Shown: positions 49,840 through 63,400 of the stretch, piece by piece
How the letters are laid out: each line of letters opens with the position of its first letter
How positions within the stretch are numbered: the stretch's first letter is position 1
NCBI RefSeq assembly: GCF_029227915.1
Contig: NC_079889.1
Coordinates: forward strand, 994,001 to 1,058,000
Direction: 5' to 3'
Source of the DNA: Hydractinia symbiolongicarpus
Taxonomy: Eukaryota; Cnidaria; Hydrozoa; Anthoathecata; Hydractiniidae
Length of the DNA: 64,000 nucleotides
Made by a program: the position numbers and the translations under genes
Notes under the pieces: model-generated
The model's database searches: none
What the model was told of the DNA's origin: nothing
The model's input: only the letters and a program-made list of their open reading frames with translations

Positions 49840-50930
49840 ATCATGATATCTGTTTAATAAGAACGTCTACACTCGAACAGACAGAGTTGCCATGTGATCA
49901 TCAGTAGTTGCAGAAATATACATGCAAGTATGTGAGACATAAGACATGAGACTCGTTGACGACGCATTCGCCATAATCAAAAGAACCCATCTAGAAGAGT
50001 TCCATGAACACATCATCGGCCTACATCGACAAATTAAATTGGCTGTTGGCCTTGAACGAGATAGAAGTAACATTTTCCTAGACACGTGTATCGTAAACTA
50101 ACACACACTGACCTCTACCTTAACTTCGAACAAACCATCAGGAATCTTGTAAAGAAAGTGTCATACCTTTATTATTAAATCGTGCCAACAGCGTAGTCAG
50201 TGACAAAAAGGAGAGGAAAGAAGAAATTCGACATGGAAAGAATGCATTAATCGCATATGGACACAGTCAGAAAGTCATAACGCAAGTAGAAAATAAAATG
50301 AAAAGAAAATGCGGCCGAGACAGCAAGGAATCATCAGAGGAACTTATTGCATCAGCATTTCTACCCTTTGTACCAGTTACCAGCGAGATCTGCCTAAGTT
50401 TTGCCTTAAAACTTGACGAAGGATCTCGCTGCGACACAAGATTAAATGCATTCTGAACTCTAAAGACACCCTACGATGCGCATTGTGTAAACCAAAAGAT
50501 GAAAAAAACTTGGAAGTATAAAGCAATGTTGCTTACGAAATCCCGTGTATAGAATGTGATGCAGTGTATATAGACAAAAGAAAAGGAAAGTTTAAGTAGC
50601 GAGTTCAAGAACATATGCGCGCAGTGAAAAACGATGATGTGAGGATAAAAGAAACCATCAACAGTGTAGAACGCGAAAAACACATAAACAGCGTCTCGTA
50701 TCAACTTCCTGATATTGGGTTACCAGCCCTACAGAAGAAGTAGTTATCTCAATCTAGGTCCAAAAATGTTAATTAACTGTAATTATTAGCTCGTTTCCGA
50801 TTGGTTAATTTTTATTAATTTCGATCCTCTGCAATTATATAAATACATCCTCGACATCGTTTTAACTTTGCTCGATGATGGGAAAAGGATCTCCAGAAAC
50901 GTCTCCTACTAAACTATCATGTGAAGGCTA
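49840..50930 (+). pseudogene. Penelope-like retroelement relic (RT end plus GIY-YIG)
   Basis: Around 49946-50097 the + strand reads MRLVDDAFAIIKRTHLEEFH, then ..NIFLDTCIV, the YxDD-to-FLDT block of Penelope-like reverse transcriptases. At about 50525-50630 it reads VAYEIPCIECDAVYIDKRKG, then a stop, then VQEHMRAVKNDDV, a decayed GIY-YIG endonuclease. Near 50870-50915, ctcgatgatgggaaaaggat and cagaaacgtct match the usual 3' tail of these elements. Stops and shifts show it is inactive. Confidence 0.7.
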
Positions 50931-51569
50931 TCAAACAGTTTGGCATTTTAAAAGATGTAGATTGTGGTTTTTCAATCCATGGCGCTATTGACGGTTTTAG
51001 TACGAAGATGCTATGGCTCTGAGTAAAAAAATATCACAAATAATCGGCTGTTATTGCAATATTGTACTTTTAACTGTGTAAAGGAGGTCGGCTGTTGTCC
51101 TGTAGAATTAGTGATTATTTTTTCGAGACAACACCGATGCACATAGGTTCCTTCGCCAACAAATAGAGTCTTAGTGGTCGTCTCATTTTAGTAAAACAAG
51201 ACTTATATGATGGTGCAATTTCTTCAATAATATAGGGTCTGAAGGGACCTTAGATTTAAGCGACAAACTGAGACAAGAAGTTCACAATGTAACAGAGCGT
51301 TGGAGCACACATACTATTTGCAAGATTAGATTTTACTGTATTTAGGGGCGTCCAGTTTTATATTCCCGAAAGGTATGGTGGTGAAGACATAAAAATTTAA
51401 GTTTTAGTTTTCAAACGCAACACAAGAAGCAAATTATCCTGAAGATGAAAAGAATACGTTTTCGGACAAAACTTTGTCAGAAAAAAATGACGAAAATTTT
51501 TTTTGGTGACGAAAATTATGTCTGACAAAAAATTTTGTACGACGAATAAATTTGTCCAAAACCAAATTT

Positions 51570-51815
51570 TTAATATTTTAAAAATTTATATACATATCTC
51601 GAAAACTCATATAGCTGAGCGATCAAAGCATTTGTTTGACAGCCTTCACAACTAACAACAGTGGGACAAATTCCTAGAGAGATATCGGACACACATTGTT
51701 CTTCTTGAAAGAAATCAGTGCAAATTACAAAATATCGTCCATCTCCAATTCCAACAGGGGGGTTAGAAATTTCCGTAATGTTAACGTTCAAAAGTACACA
51801 TTTTATTATGCATCA
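51570..51815 (-). pseudogene. Relic of receptor-like domain 1
   Basis: The - strand reads IIKCVLLNVNITEISNPPV, then YFVICTDFFQEEQCVSDISL and GICPTVVSCEGC. It aligns with domain 1 of the secreted receptor-like protein (SSPCLSALIHFNTT, FILSPITFETDDCVSYGNTG, VCYVP), keeping the three cysteines. A stop lies just upstream in frame, where the intact gene has its N-terminal strand, and no usable acceptor is present, so it is probably broken. No second domain follows. Confidence 0.5.
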
Positions 51816-51962
51816 AAAACTGAAGATCTTCGTTACATCATTATATTCATATGATTACGAATTACCAAAAATATATTCAGAAGACGAAGAATGAGATGAT
51901 ATAAACTTTATAATTGAACAAGGCAGAAGATGATAGCGAAGTGGTCAAACCAAAAGGTAAAA

Positions 51963-52086
51963 GACAAAAGCCACCAACTATATACGAGACGGCATTCGAA
52001 TATATACAACGTTTGTGGTATTTGGACAAAAGCCACCAATCATATACGAGACGGCATTCAAATATATACGACGTTTGTGGTATTTG
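51963..52086. repeat. 62-bp tandem duplication
   Basis: Two near-identical copies starting gacaaaagccaccaa and ending gtttgtggtatttg. Confidence 0.9.
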
Positions 52087-52216
52087 TTTTCACCTGTATA
52101 TTAGCTGATTAAAGTTTTAATAATCCTAAATGGACAACATTTTTCGTCGGACAAAAGTGACGAAAATTTTTTCCGACGAAAAATTTTGGTCAACGAAAAT
52201 TTTGTCCGATAAGGTA

Positions 52217-53279
52217 TACAGAGTATTTTGTTTATATAACCTTAGGGCTCGAAATCAGGGCACCACAAGATTGGTCGTATGCTCTACGTGATCACCCTAG
52301 ATGAAAACACTAAGAGCAATTCCAGACTTTATTTTTGTTATTAAACATAAATCAATGATAATAGTAAACAATCAAGAAACTAAATCATTTTTGTAGGCAA
52401 CTCAACGTTTATTTCAGACATGGAGTTTTATAAGAATTGTAATAGTTTCTCATGTGAGCCACTGGTAAAGTTATTGATCAGCCGCACGAGAGAGCAATGG
52501 GATAACCTATTCCATGATCTGGATATGGAGTAAAACAATGATGGTCAAAATGAACTGTATCTTTGTATTTATAAGAGTCAATAGGTTTGTGCTTTTGACC
52601 AGTGAGCTATAACAACATTTCAAGTGCAGTCCGTTCCACGTTTTGGAAATGTTCAGTATTTTCTTCAACATCCTTAACCCTGCTGTCATTGAACGCAAGT
52701 GCAGCATCAACAATCTTAATTTCTTTTGTGTCTATTTCAAAAAAAAATATCCTCAAATAAATCCATTATCAATTCCTCTACTTGGTATTTTGTTAATGCT
52801 TTTTATTAATCTATATAAATTCTGTGTCGTTAATATTAAATAAAGGGGCTAAAAGATGTGGGCAGGACTTTATAAAAACACCAACTTGAAACATTAAAGT
52901 CCTATTTTGAATTTATTCAAGTAACATACGATGAGTGGCAATGGTAGTGAGTAATGTTTTAATGATATTATCAATATTATTTTTTTAAATCAAACCAGTT
53001 TAACTATGCTATATACCAGTATAACTATGCTATATACATTTCTACTCTGTAGTGACATTAATATCGACGTTAAGCTTTTCTAGTGGTGAGGAGAAATTGC
53101 CTCCATTTATTTTCCGCGAAATTCTTATGTCAATCTCGAAAGCATGTGTTGACACACGAAGTAGTATTCTTTTATGTCTTTTATCCCTTTTAACCACCAA
53201 CCTAGTATGATGTATTTCAACAAAACAGCACATCACACAACTTTTTATCGTCAGAATTTCTTCCGCTATGAAAAGTAAA
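52217..53279. other. Intergenic; one unrecognised open exon-like stretch
   Basis: At 53043-53213 the - strand is open after a catactag acceptor (KRILLRVSTHAFEIDIRISR, then GGNFSSPLEKLNVDIN) and ends in TAG. The strand pattern is faintly like the second half of a fibronectin-III domain, so it could belong to the receptor-like family, but I cannot show it. Confidence 0.25.
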
Positions 53280-53369
53280 AGCCAAATCGCGTGCGTCTCG
53301 CTACTTGTGCGGCTGAGCTACCATTTTGCGTGACAGACAGACGTATACGGGTAAGATAATATAGACTAG
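53280..53369 (+). mobile_element. Short CTAG-family element, 3' part
   Basis: cgcgtgcgtctcgctacttg ... gacagacagacgtatacgg ... ataatatagaCTAG (53366-53369). It directly abuts the element starting at 53370. Confidence 0.7.
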
Positions 53370-53950
53370 CCGGGAAACCCGGCGTCGAAACGCTGGGATA
53401 AGTCACAAGTCAAGGTGTGACCCGCCGTTGAACACTATGTGAAGCGCTTAATAAGAACCGTCAACTGTGCCACACATTCAGGAGTTAAAGCGCTTTAGTA
53501 CAGCCATATAATGTGTAGAACATCAAGTGAAGTGCACACAACTTTATGGTGTTTTCGGTGTAATATACTATTCAAAAAATAACTTTCGACAACTTAGATT
53601 ACATTTCATTGTTACCCCGTCATAGTGAAAGCAGCTGGCCAACCTTCTTTATTTTTCAAGGAATGTTTCCGGGGAAAAGTTCAAAAATATGTTAAGCTGA
53701 GCGCTTAGTATAGGTAAACAATGTGTACTTTTTTCTGTAAAAAAGGTATCACAACTTCAGTTAAACAGAAACACAGGAAACAGCCCGTAGTTAACACCGA
53801 ACTAAGCGCTAAGTACAGGTAGACTGTGTCGCACATGAGTATAGGCGTAACACCATTTTTAAAAAAACTTTACTTCAGTTTAAAAAAAATTAGGAAACCG
53901 CCTGTCGTTATCAAGTTCAGTTAAAAAAATATATACTCAGCAATTTTATT
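53370..53950 (+). mobile_element. CTAG-CCGGG family element, long copy
   Basis: Starts CCGGGAAACCCGGCGTCG (a small palindrome) after CTAG and shares ordered blocks with the reversed copies at 39.2-39.5 and 43.0-43.6 kb. Internal units recur with words such as gcgcttagtataggtaaac and gcgctaagtacaggtagac. Non-coding. Confidence 0.75.
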
Positions 53951-54099
53951 TTTCAGCATAAGCTTTCATAGCAGTAATAAAATTAGTAGCTGCCTAACTA
54001 CATTTAGCATAAGAATTAAGAATTGTGTTTCAGCCAAACTGCATTTAGCTACTTTCACTTTTTAGACAGAGGTAGCTAAAAGGAGAGCTAGGTAAACCC

Positions 54100-54330
54100 A
54101 ACTTCAACATAAAAATAAATAACAATATATCAAACTGGTATATTGTTATTTATAGTATACTATATTTAGTATATTTTATATAGTATATTATAGTATAATA
54201 TAGCATATTATATAGTATGTTTTAAAAAAAATTTTTTAAAAGAATAGAAACAAAAATAAAGATAGCTATAGCTATAGCTAGCTGCCTCAAAGTCTACGTT
54301 TTTAGCTAGCTAAGCACTTAAAATTGTTTT
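54100..54330. repeat. TA-rich low-complexity patch
   Basis: Repeated tatagtatattatatagta words and atagctatagctagc palindromes. No gene. Confidence 0.7.
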
Positions 54331-54594
54331 TTTTAAGATTTATACATGGCTGGAAAACGTCATGTTATACTCACCTTAACATGTGAAAACACACAGACAC
54401 TAAATAACCCTATAGGATACAAAGTACTCAGAAAAAAACAGGATCAAGAGGACACATACAAATTTCAAACCATCACTTCCAAACCACAATGACCTTTGTA
54501 GGGGTAGCATGTTTCCTCCGTTGACATGTTGAGACCGCGAAGCACATGGATTGGTCATTAGTGAAAATCGAGCCTCGTGATTGGTCTTTTACGC

Positions 54595-54915
54595 TTAAGC
54601 GATCAAAACAAAGCCAGTAAAAACGGGGTCTGCCGTCGATCCGAAATAAAGCTGCAGGGCCGCGGGTATGTCTGTCTACTTGCGACGCCATGTTCCACGC
54701 AGAGACAGACAGACGGAATACGGCTATTATTATAGAGATGCCTGTGGGAAAATCCACATGTTCGCCCGTGCTTTATATTTACCCGTGGCAACAAATTGGA
54801 TAAAAATATATCGCATTTGATATTCGTGTTTCCGTAACATCATTTTCTAACTCAGCGGGGGGTCTGCGCAGAGACAGATCTCTATAATAATACCCTAACG
54901 GCTATTATTATAGAG
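54595..54915 (+). mobile_element. Tandem short CTAG-family elements
   Basis: Two units, each ending cagagacagacagac...ggctattattatagagat or the equivalent at 54895-54915, with gtgggaaaatccac at the start of the second unit (54742). CTAG is eroded at the junction. Confidence 0.65.
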
Positions 54916-56875
54916 ATATGTTGTATATATATATGAATATAGTAAATATATGCTAAGGTGTCAAAGTTGTTAAAAATGTGTAAACGTGTTTTTCTCTGAC
55001 TTGATCTTACGGAGGGGTTTAATTGGTATATCAAGTTTGTTTGATAACAGTAATAAAGATGTGAGTAATAAAGAACTGGGCTAAGTATGATATCCTATTT
55101 TTTCTTATTTTCTCTTTCCGAAGTTATTACCCAGTTCTAAAAATGAGATCTTATGAAGAAAAAGGTGTGTTTTCCGAAATAAAAATCCAAAAATACATTT
55201 TTAAAAAAATGCGATATCGTATTTTCTGTAACAAACACCCTTGTATTTTTGTGTAATTCGAAAGGTCAACAAATAATAATAACTGAATACCCCGTGCTGT
55301 ATTCTCAATAATAGGTTATTAATGAAGCTACCTTGAAATTAACATCAGTTGAATCATTGTATTGTCCGTATTTCTTTAGAAGCTATATAACGCCGTAAAT
55401 GAATGAATTTTTAAATAAACTTTTTTTGGATGCGAATTCAGAATTTGTGTTGTTAGAATGTTGAAAGCTAGACAGTACTTTAAAATAAATCCCACTTCAT
55501 TATTTTTTTCACTAGGATTACAGCTTAAATGCGCTATGTGTTATTACGTGGTTTCTTAACTTTCAATCACGGACAAAATATACAGGGTCGGATCCAGGAT
55601 TTTTATAAAACTAAGCAAAAAATTTTTTTCGAGATTACCGCTCAGAATGGGCGTTAAAGTACGCCTAACGGGCGTATGTAGTAATAGTAACTAAATTTCT
55701 CACCGGGTTGAGCTCTGTTCAGGCCTTTTCCAGCGTTAAAAAGAAGAAGAAGTAACAAAATATATAAATAAGATATAAGAGTACAAGAAGTAACAAAATA
55801 TATAAAAAGTATACAGCTAAAATATATAAAAACATATAAACCATGTTTAAACGAACCTTATCTCTTCGATCATTTGTTCAATTACAAAATGCCCTTTAAG
55901 AAGGTCAGAATAAACTAGCCAAGGAAAGCTTTCAAACCAAGCATACTTAAACTTTCTGTTTGTTTTGATGTCTTTCTTGAAGTTATTTTGTGTTATATCT
56001 CTATCTATGAGTACCACAGGTACTTCTGTATCCATTTCTAAGGCTGTTGGTGTATATGTAATAGCCATTTCTGAAGATATTGATCGACATGGTGATGACT
56101 GCATCGATACAGAAGAAGTTATAGCATTAAAGGTCACTATAAAAAAAAGATGTGGTATAGAAATACATATTTATAGAAAACCCAGTAGGAACCTAGTAAA
56201 AACAATCATGAGCAATAAAAAAAAATCAGGTCTGTATTTAAAAAATATGTTTAACGTAACCAGACCAACCCATGTCTTTACTTTCCTTAAGATCTATCTC
56301 TGTGGATTTAGATGAAATTGCAGAGTTTGAAGATAATAATTGACTTGGTGGAGATTGCATTGATATGTCATCAGAAGAATTGAGGGTATCACAGATCTCT
56401 ATGAAGATTTTGACAATACAAAACGATTGATACATTAAAAATGACTTTTTACACAAACTCAGATAATAAAAAAAAAGTCTGAAAATAATGTGGATAAAAG
56501 ATTATGCTTACCCATGTCTCTACCTTGCTTGAAGTATGCATTGATTTTCGAACCAGGAAGTTTGTTCAGTACACGTGGTGTTGAAATTGTATTGCCTTTT
56601 TTTAGTATTGTTATCACATTACTTCTTGGAATTTAACAGGTTCCTATCTCCATCACTGGACAAAAATGATTTGGTCGATCAAAAACCTTTGACTTGGTTC
56701 CCATCAATACATTGCGCCCTCCTTTTTTAAACCATAATACCTTCACAGGTACACCAGCAACACCTCTCCTGGGCTCAACAATTGTGTTGAATAAATTTTC
56801 CATTCGTTTATTTCCAAAGCTTTGATAGGTAATTTCAGTAGGATGCTACAAAACTAAAAATATAGAGAATATATT

Positions 56876-57286
<411 letters not shown>

Positions 57287-57328
57287 TGACACAAATTTTA
57301 AAGGTATTGCCTGCATCACATATGATTT

Positions 57329-57402
57329 ACTCCTGTCAGGAATCGAACCTGAACTATTTACGAAATTGTATCATAAATATCATACCATTTGATCACAGGA
57401 GT
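57329..57402 (-). tRNA. tRNA-like sequence, probably a pseudo-tRNA
   Basis: 74 nt with a perfect 7-bp acceptor stem (ACTCCTG/CAGGAGT), a 4-bp D stem (ATCA/TGAT), a 5-bp T stem (TCAGG/CCTGA) with loop TTCGATT, a consensus B box (GGTTCGATTCC) and a good A box. The anticodon arm is abnormal: an 8-bp stem closing a loop TACAATT that lacks the invariant U33. So I cannot assign an anticodon. It is probably a degenerate tRNA or the head of a SINE. Confidence 0.45.
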
Positions 57403-58972
57403 TTAGACATTTAGTAAAAAAAAATCAAATGTGCATATTCCATGAAAAACTCATCATACCTCAATAACATTGCAAATTGATAAAACGCACATAAACGATG
57501 ACCAAATGAAGGATTTTGAAACATGCTTTGCTTCCTCAATTATGGCCAGTTTTCTTGACTTTGTCTTTGTGTACACGTCACAACCAACATCCGATAAACA
57601 TTGCACAAAAATATTGTTAGGAGATTGTTGGAGCATTAGATGTTCAGCATAATATGTTGCATTTTGATACATTTCCAAAGAGGTCAAAATTCTCAAAATT
57701 GAAGCTAGGGTTTCATCACCGATCAGCAACACGGAAATAGATCTGTAAAGACAGTTACCATCTCCACTGACACTGATGGGCATAACAAGAAAAAAATACA
57801 TCAGATCGGAAGGCAGTTATAAAATAAAAAATATTAGTAAGATTACCAGATTAAAACTTTAATGATAGGCTTATGAAAAAAGCATGAACTATTATAGGTA
57901 TACCTGACTGTCCTCAATGTTGAAAATGAAGCAGCACTTTTTCTAGCCATATTGTTATGTATAACGTATGCCAAGTCGTCTTGGCGGAGAACACCACGAT
58001 GACTTGGTTTGAAAATTGATGGATACGTTTTCCATCCTTCATACAACTTTTGTTTCCATTCATCATGTTGGCTCAATATTTTATAGAAATCCATCTACTA
58101 GTGTATCCTTGCTATTATGTATAAAATAACAAATGAAGCACCATATGAACACTTGAGAATATTTTTGAGTGTATTCTACCTCAACTTTTCATTTGATGTA
58201 TTTATTTGTGTGGTGGGGAGGTTTGAGTATAACAATAACACAAGACAAAGCAGTAGCTACACAAACTCATTTTTTCACAAAATATAGCACCAGAAATTTC
58301 ATACAGAACAGAACCAGTGGGAAAACTTAGTGGCGTTGTGAATAATAAATAAGTATCTCATTCACTAGAGATATTTTTGCCGAGAGGAACCTAGCCTAGG
58401 TAACCTAGAATAATCTTCCCGAGTCAAAAACTAAATCTGATATTTTAGGTCAGGGAACTACATACAACTACACACTGGGTACTTAAAATTCATAAGAAAT
58501 AGTGAAAAAGACATCCAGAAACCTCAAAGTACCACAGTACCTCCGTCCATCTTCGGTTGATTGCTTATATACACGAACAAAGTGGACTTATGTTTGCATT
58601 AATATTGTTAAGGTTGAGAAATTCTGTCTACCTTGCCTTTTTTTGCTTACTTGCTTATACGCGATAGCAAAGTAGTTTTTCATCCCCGCATTCTCTCCAT
58701 GCAAAAAAGCAAGTATATCAACTTTGATACGCTTACTTGCTTATTTTTTAATAAGCGAGAAAGCAAAGTTGCTTTTCGTTTCGCTTCCTCAGAGTACTAT
58801 CTATCTACTTTGTTTAGGAAACTGAATAAGCGCAATAAGCAAAAACACAACTTTCTTACCAGACTTCCTAAATAATGCAAGGAAAACTACACACGAGACG
58901 CGCGCGGGCTTTTTCTCTACGTTTTTGAAAGTAAGCGCGCGCTTATCTTGCTTATACCTCCATCCGACCCTG

Positions 58973-60420
58973 ATATATATAATACAACAGGTTTATCGAT
59001 CAGCCTTTTAATGTCTAATTGCTCAACGGAGAAACTATAATTTAATAGAGCGGAATGATTAAAAAAATTTTTTTAATAACCAGTGAACATAATAACTTAA
59101 CGGTAAAACAATTTTTTAATAAACAGTTGATGTGGATGTATTCTTAATGACGTCATAAGCCTCGGTAATTGATGTTCTGTCTGATATAGGGTCGAGCATC
59201 TTTAAAATACCATACAGGTAAATGAATTCGTAAGATATCTTTTTTCTCACGCCTAGAGAATAGTTGAAATATAAAGAAAGAAAATAAAATCGAAAGTGGA
59301 CGTTTTTCATTATAGTAAATAAAATAAAAGTATACACTCCTTTTATTGTGTTCAATACTATTTTCTTATTTAACTACAGTTATTTCATATTTGAAAGCAT
59401 GCAAAATTACACGTCGTTAATCAGCAATTAGGAACAACAAAAATAAAAAAAAGTCCTTATTAGGACTTCCACACAAAATTGATTAACTTGAGCAAGACAT
59501 TATAACCGTCCAACATGGCAGTGAATAAAAGAGATTGGGTAAAACATGTTTTGTTATATTTTTATGCAAAAACTAAAAAGCTCAAGCCAGATGCTTAATC
59601 GTATTGTTTAAACGCTTTCCTAATTATCTCTTTACGCGGATAAACCATATTGTGTCACGTATTTTGTTTGAATAAGTGAGGCAGTATCAACTGACTCTCG
59701 ATTACTTTTCACATTTTTTTTGGTTAAATGCACGTTAAATTCTCCATGAAAGAAAATTACCCAATCATATGCATTTTCATCGTCATATGCATTTTTGTAT
59801 TAAGACTCTGAAATCAGCAAGCTATGATAATCTATTGAAAAAAATGGTGGGGATAACAAATTTCTTCTTATAGGAAATTAATTTTCCTTCTTCCGGTATT
59901 TTTTTCCACAACCATCAGCAAAAAACTTTTCCGTTTTATTAAAATCGTTAAAAACATGACAAAGCATTATTACGGTTAAAATCACCACAAACCATATGGC
60001 TGGTAATATTTCTCATCAGTATAAGTCACGCCTACAAGTTAAATGAGTCAATGAAGGTTGACAAAACTGTCACAGAGTTAAAACTAAAGAATTGAAAAAT
60101 AAATTTCGCTCTACAGATTTATTGTTACTCTTTACGCTGTGTTTTGCATTTCACTTGTAAAACACCACTGGTACATTAATTTTACTTCTATTTTGTCTTC
60201 GCGAGGAAGTAAAGACATTTTAAGAACAGCTGGATGGCCTTCCCTAAAGCCATTTTTCATTTGATGCTTTGCCTCCGCCCCCAAAGCAATGGGCGGAATG
60301 ATCTCTGGGGGTAGAAAAAAAAACGCTTCAATACAGAAAAGCAACCTGACACATATAACAAATGGAATAACATTATTGTTGTCTTTTTCCATCTCGATAT
60401 GGAAATACAGCCAGCGTTGA
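58973..60420. other. Intergenic; no gene seen
   Basis: AT-rich. The open stretch on the - strand at 60132-60455 has no recognisable domain and overlaps the inverted repeat at 60422, so I do not call it a gene. Confidence 0.35.
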
Positions 60421-60421
60421 T

Positions 60422-60463
60422 AACGTTCTTTGTTAGTCCTTATAAAGACTAACAAAGAACGTT
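60422..60463. repeat. Perfect 17-bp inverted repeat, 8-base loop
   Basis: aacgttctttgttagtc at 60422-60438 is the exact reverse complement of 60447-60463, with loop cttataaa. Confidence 0.9.
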
Positions 60464-63400
60464 TTTATAATATTTGTTTTATGTTCAGAAAGCGTGTTAA
60501 ATCGGGGGCGAAATGATTTCCCGAAACGTGATTTCAAACCGCAGTGAAATTTCGACGTGCTTATATAGAGTTTTTGTATCGTGCTTGTGGAAAGTGCACA
60601 TGCGCAGTAGCCCTTTCAAAATTATTGCATGATGGTGAATTAAAAATGTCATTACAGTTTAATTTGGTCATTTTAGCAGACATATAATAGATCCCGAAAT
60701 CACTTTCATTTTACCCACTAAAATTCATGTAACATGTTTGCCATGAACCAAAATGAAAGATTTTGCCTCCATATAAAACTCTATGTAACCTCCCTCTGGT
60801 AAAGGAAACCTACACTAAAATTTCTCTGCAGAGTTGCTTGCACGCCCGTCATACATACTGGCTTTCAGTCAATGCAGAAGACCAGCCAATAACACGACAA
60901 CTAAATTGTGATAGTGTAAGTTACAACCCGACTGGAGACCAATTAATTGAGGAGCGTCAAAACAAACAAAAATATTAACGTGAGTGATTAAGGATTCTTT
61001 TTAGGTGTAATTAATTTCCGAAAAAGGAAATTGTGATTATAATATTTTGTAGTGATGAATAATTGGGAGATTTCCCTGTTATTATCAAACGATCCAAGCT
61101 AGAAGAAATAGAAATGAATTATTGCATTTATAGTTTATAATTATTTAAAAGAATATATAATATAAATATGCTTTATTTGAAAAGCTTTTTTATATTTTTT
61201 TATCAAAGATAGGTGCTCTGAAAAACATTGAATTTATTGCACAAAAGATGCAAGATATGGAGTAAAAACTTCTTTAAGAAATAGAATATCTGTTAATGAC
61301 AAAGTTTTTTTTAATTGACAATTCCTCTAATCAATACATTCTATTTTGTTCAAAGATGCAAAAATAGAAGTAGATGATAAGAAGCATATCACATACCATT
61401 TACAAAATCCATCTTTTCAATTTTTTAATTAGTTTATAATTTCGTAATCAACGGTTCTTTGTAGAAAAATTGATTGCTTTTCTAACGAGCTTAACGTCAG
61501 GGACTGCGTTATAAATAAAAGTAAACTTTATTCGAGAAGCCATCACAGTTTATATGTGGAAAAAGGTAGGAAGATTTTTTTGAATGAAGAGCTGTTATTT
61601 TACTATCTTATCTATATCTAAAACTTTTTGTCATTAACACATTAGTTTTTATTCTATCCAATTTTATTTTAAGTTATATCAAGTTATTTCGATATATAAG
61701 TATTTATGGTGTCTTAGTGACAAATAACAGAACATGAACATTTGCACGGAAAGCCTTGATGATGTTGTTCTGGGTGGCCATGTTACATATAACTCAGCAG
61801 AACGTTTCTTTTATGCAGAGAATCGTTGCTGATTGTGTGCGTTTTCATGTCTTTCTTTTATTGAACACTGTCATTTTCGTCATACGAAACGCGGATGTTT
61901 CAGGGCCATACACCAAGATTATTACCCTTTTGATAAAAAAAATTGTCGAGGTAAGGGAATAAATGTCTCATTAAGAGTGAGTTGTAGATTTTATATTACT
62001 TAATACGGTAGTGTATAGTGCTATAAAGGCTTTGTTGGATAGTCAACGTTTTTAAAGGTAAAATTTTCATCTACAGGTTATATTTACCACACCATCAGTT
62101 TTTACAATCGGTGTGTAATTTTTTTAAAAAAAACAGTATTATTTATTAATAAGCACTTTATTAATTGGCATAAGCTGTGATCCTTTAACCATGACTTTTT
62201 AAGACCTTTATTTAATATATTAAGGGTATTTTTATTAAGTCTTACAAGACCTACATTATACGAACATGCCATTTCGTAACGTCATGATGTGCAAATTTTT
62301 TCTGATTTTTTTGTGTTTCCATCTACGTATATCTTTAGCGAAAGTCCTTTAAGAGTTTTATATATTTAGTATTATGTAGTTCTTGTTTAATTAAACTTAA
62401 AATTAAATATTAGAAATTATCCCATACGCTTGTTTTGTTCACAGGAATATGATATTTTGCTTTGTCAAGTAAATTTAGGAGTATTTCACGTTTTTTTCTA
62501 ACTTTAAACATTGTATTAAACTTCTTTCTAATTGGAACACGATAATAAAAAACACACATATGTATAAAACTATGAACAATCATATTTTGACTTGATGTAA
62601 CAGATTTAGCTAGCTACCAAAAGGATTCGTGTTTAAATATTCGTGCACTATATTGACTAGTTAATAACACCCTGCTATCCAATTTGCTTAGGTCTGTATT
62701 TGTATGATTTCTAAGACGTATGATTTACAATTTCACGAATGAATATCTGTATAACTTTTAATATTAGGTTTCTAATTCTCTTTAAGTACCCACCTATACA
62801 TATATAGCTGCATGCGCCATTTTTATAATTGCAGACAATACAATGCCCATGCCGTCTAGAATAGGCTGTCTTATTGTTAGTCCAATTTTCCATTTATCAT
62901 AAAGAGCCACGCCCAATATAAATACTAACTAACCCTCTATCCGATGTTGTTGTTTATTCAACTTTTCAACTTTAACAAGCATTTGTAAGGCTTTCTAATC
63001 ATAAGCATAATTATACTTCTCACAAAGTCCCTTTGTTTAGGCTCAGCATTTTTCTGTTTTTTTCCTGGTTCTAGTTTTGAATTGTTTTTATCAGGACTCT
63101 TTTTATTTTATAACAGTCTAACAGCCCGACTAAAACACGATTTGTGATGAAAATTATTTTGTAAAATACTTATGAATGCAAGGGTAATAAAGCCATGATA
63201 ATCACTCTGTACGAGTGATACGGTAATGTGAGGGGATATCTAGTGAATATCTGTTTCCATACTTGTTCCACACATTCTTTAATGCCTATTAGTATTTAAT
63301 CTAAATGAACCCCAATAGTTTTCTAATTGTTTGTCAAAAAGCACATGATCTGATACATTTTAGTGGTCTGCTTTTTAAGCTCTACACAATAGAGGCAACG

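Larger units (their letters stand above)
51462..52216. mobile_element. CGGACAAAA-ended element enclosing a receptor-domain relic
   Basis: The left edge (cggacaaaactttgtcag, gacgaaaatt repeats) and right edge (gacgaaaattttgtccg) are imperfect inverted repeats of about 70 bp. Between them lie a - strand receptor-like domain relic and a 62-bp tandem duplication. Boundaries are approximate and the family is unknown. Confidence 0.45.
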
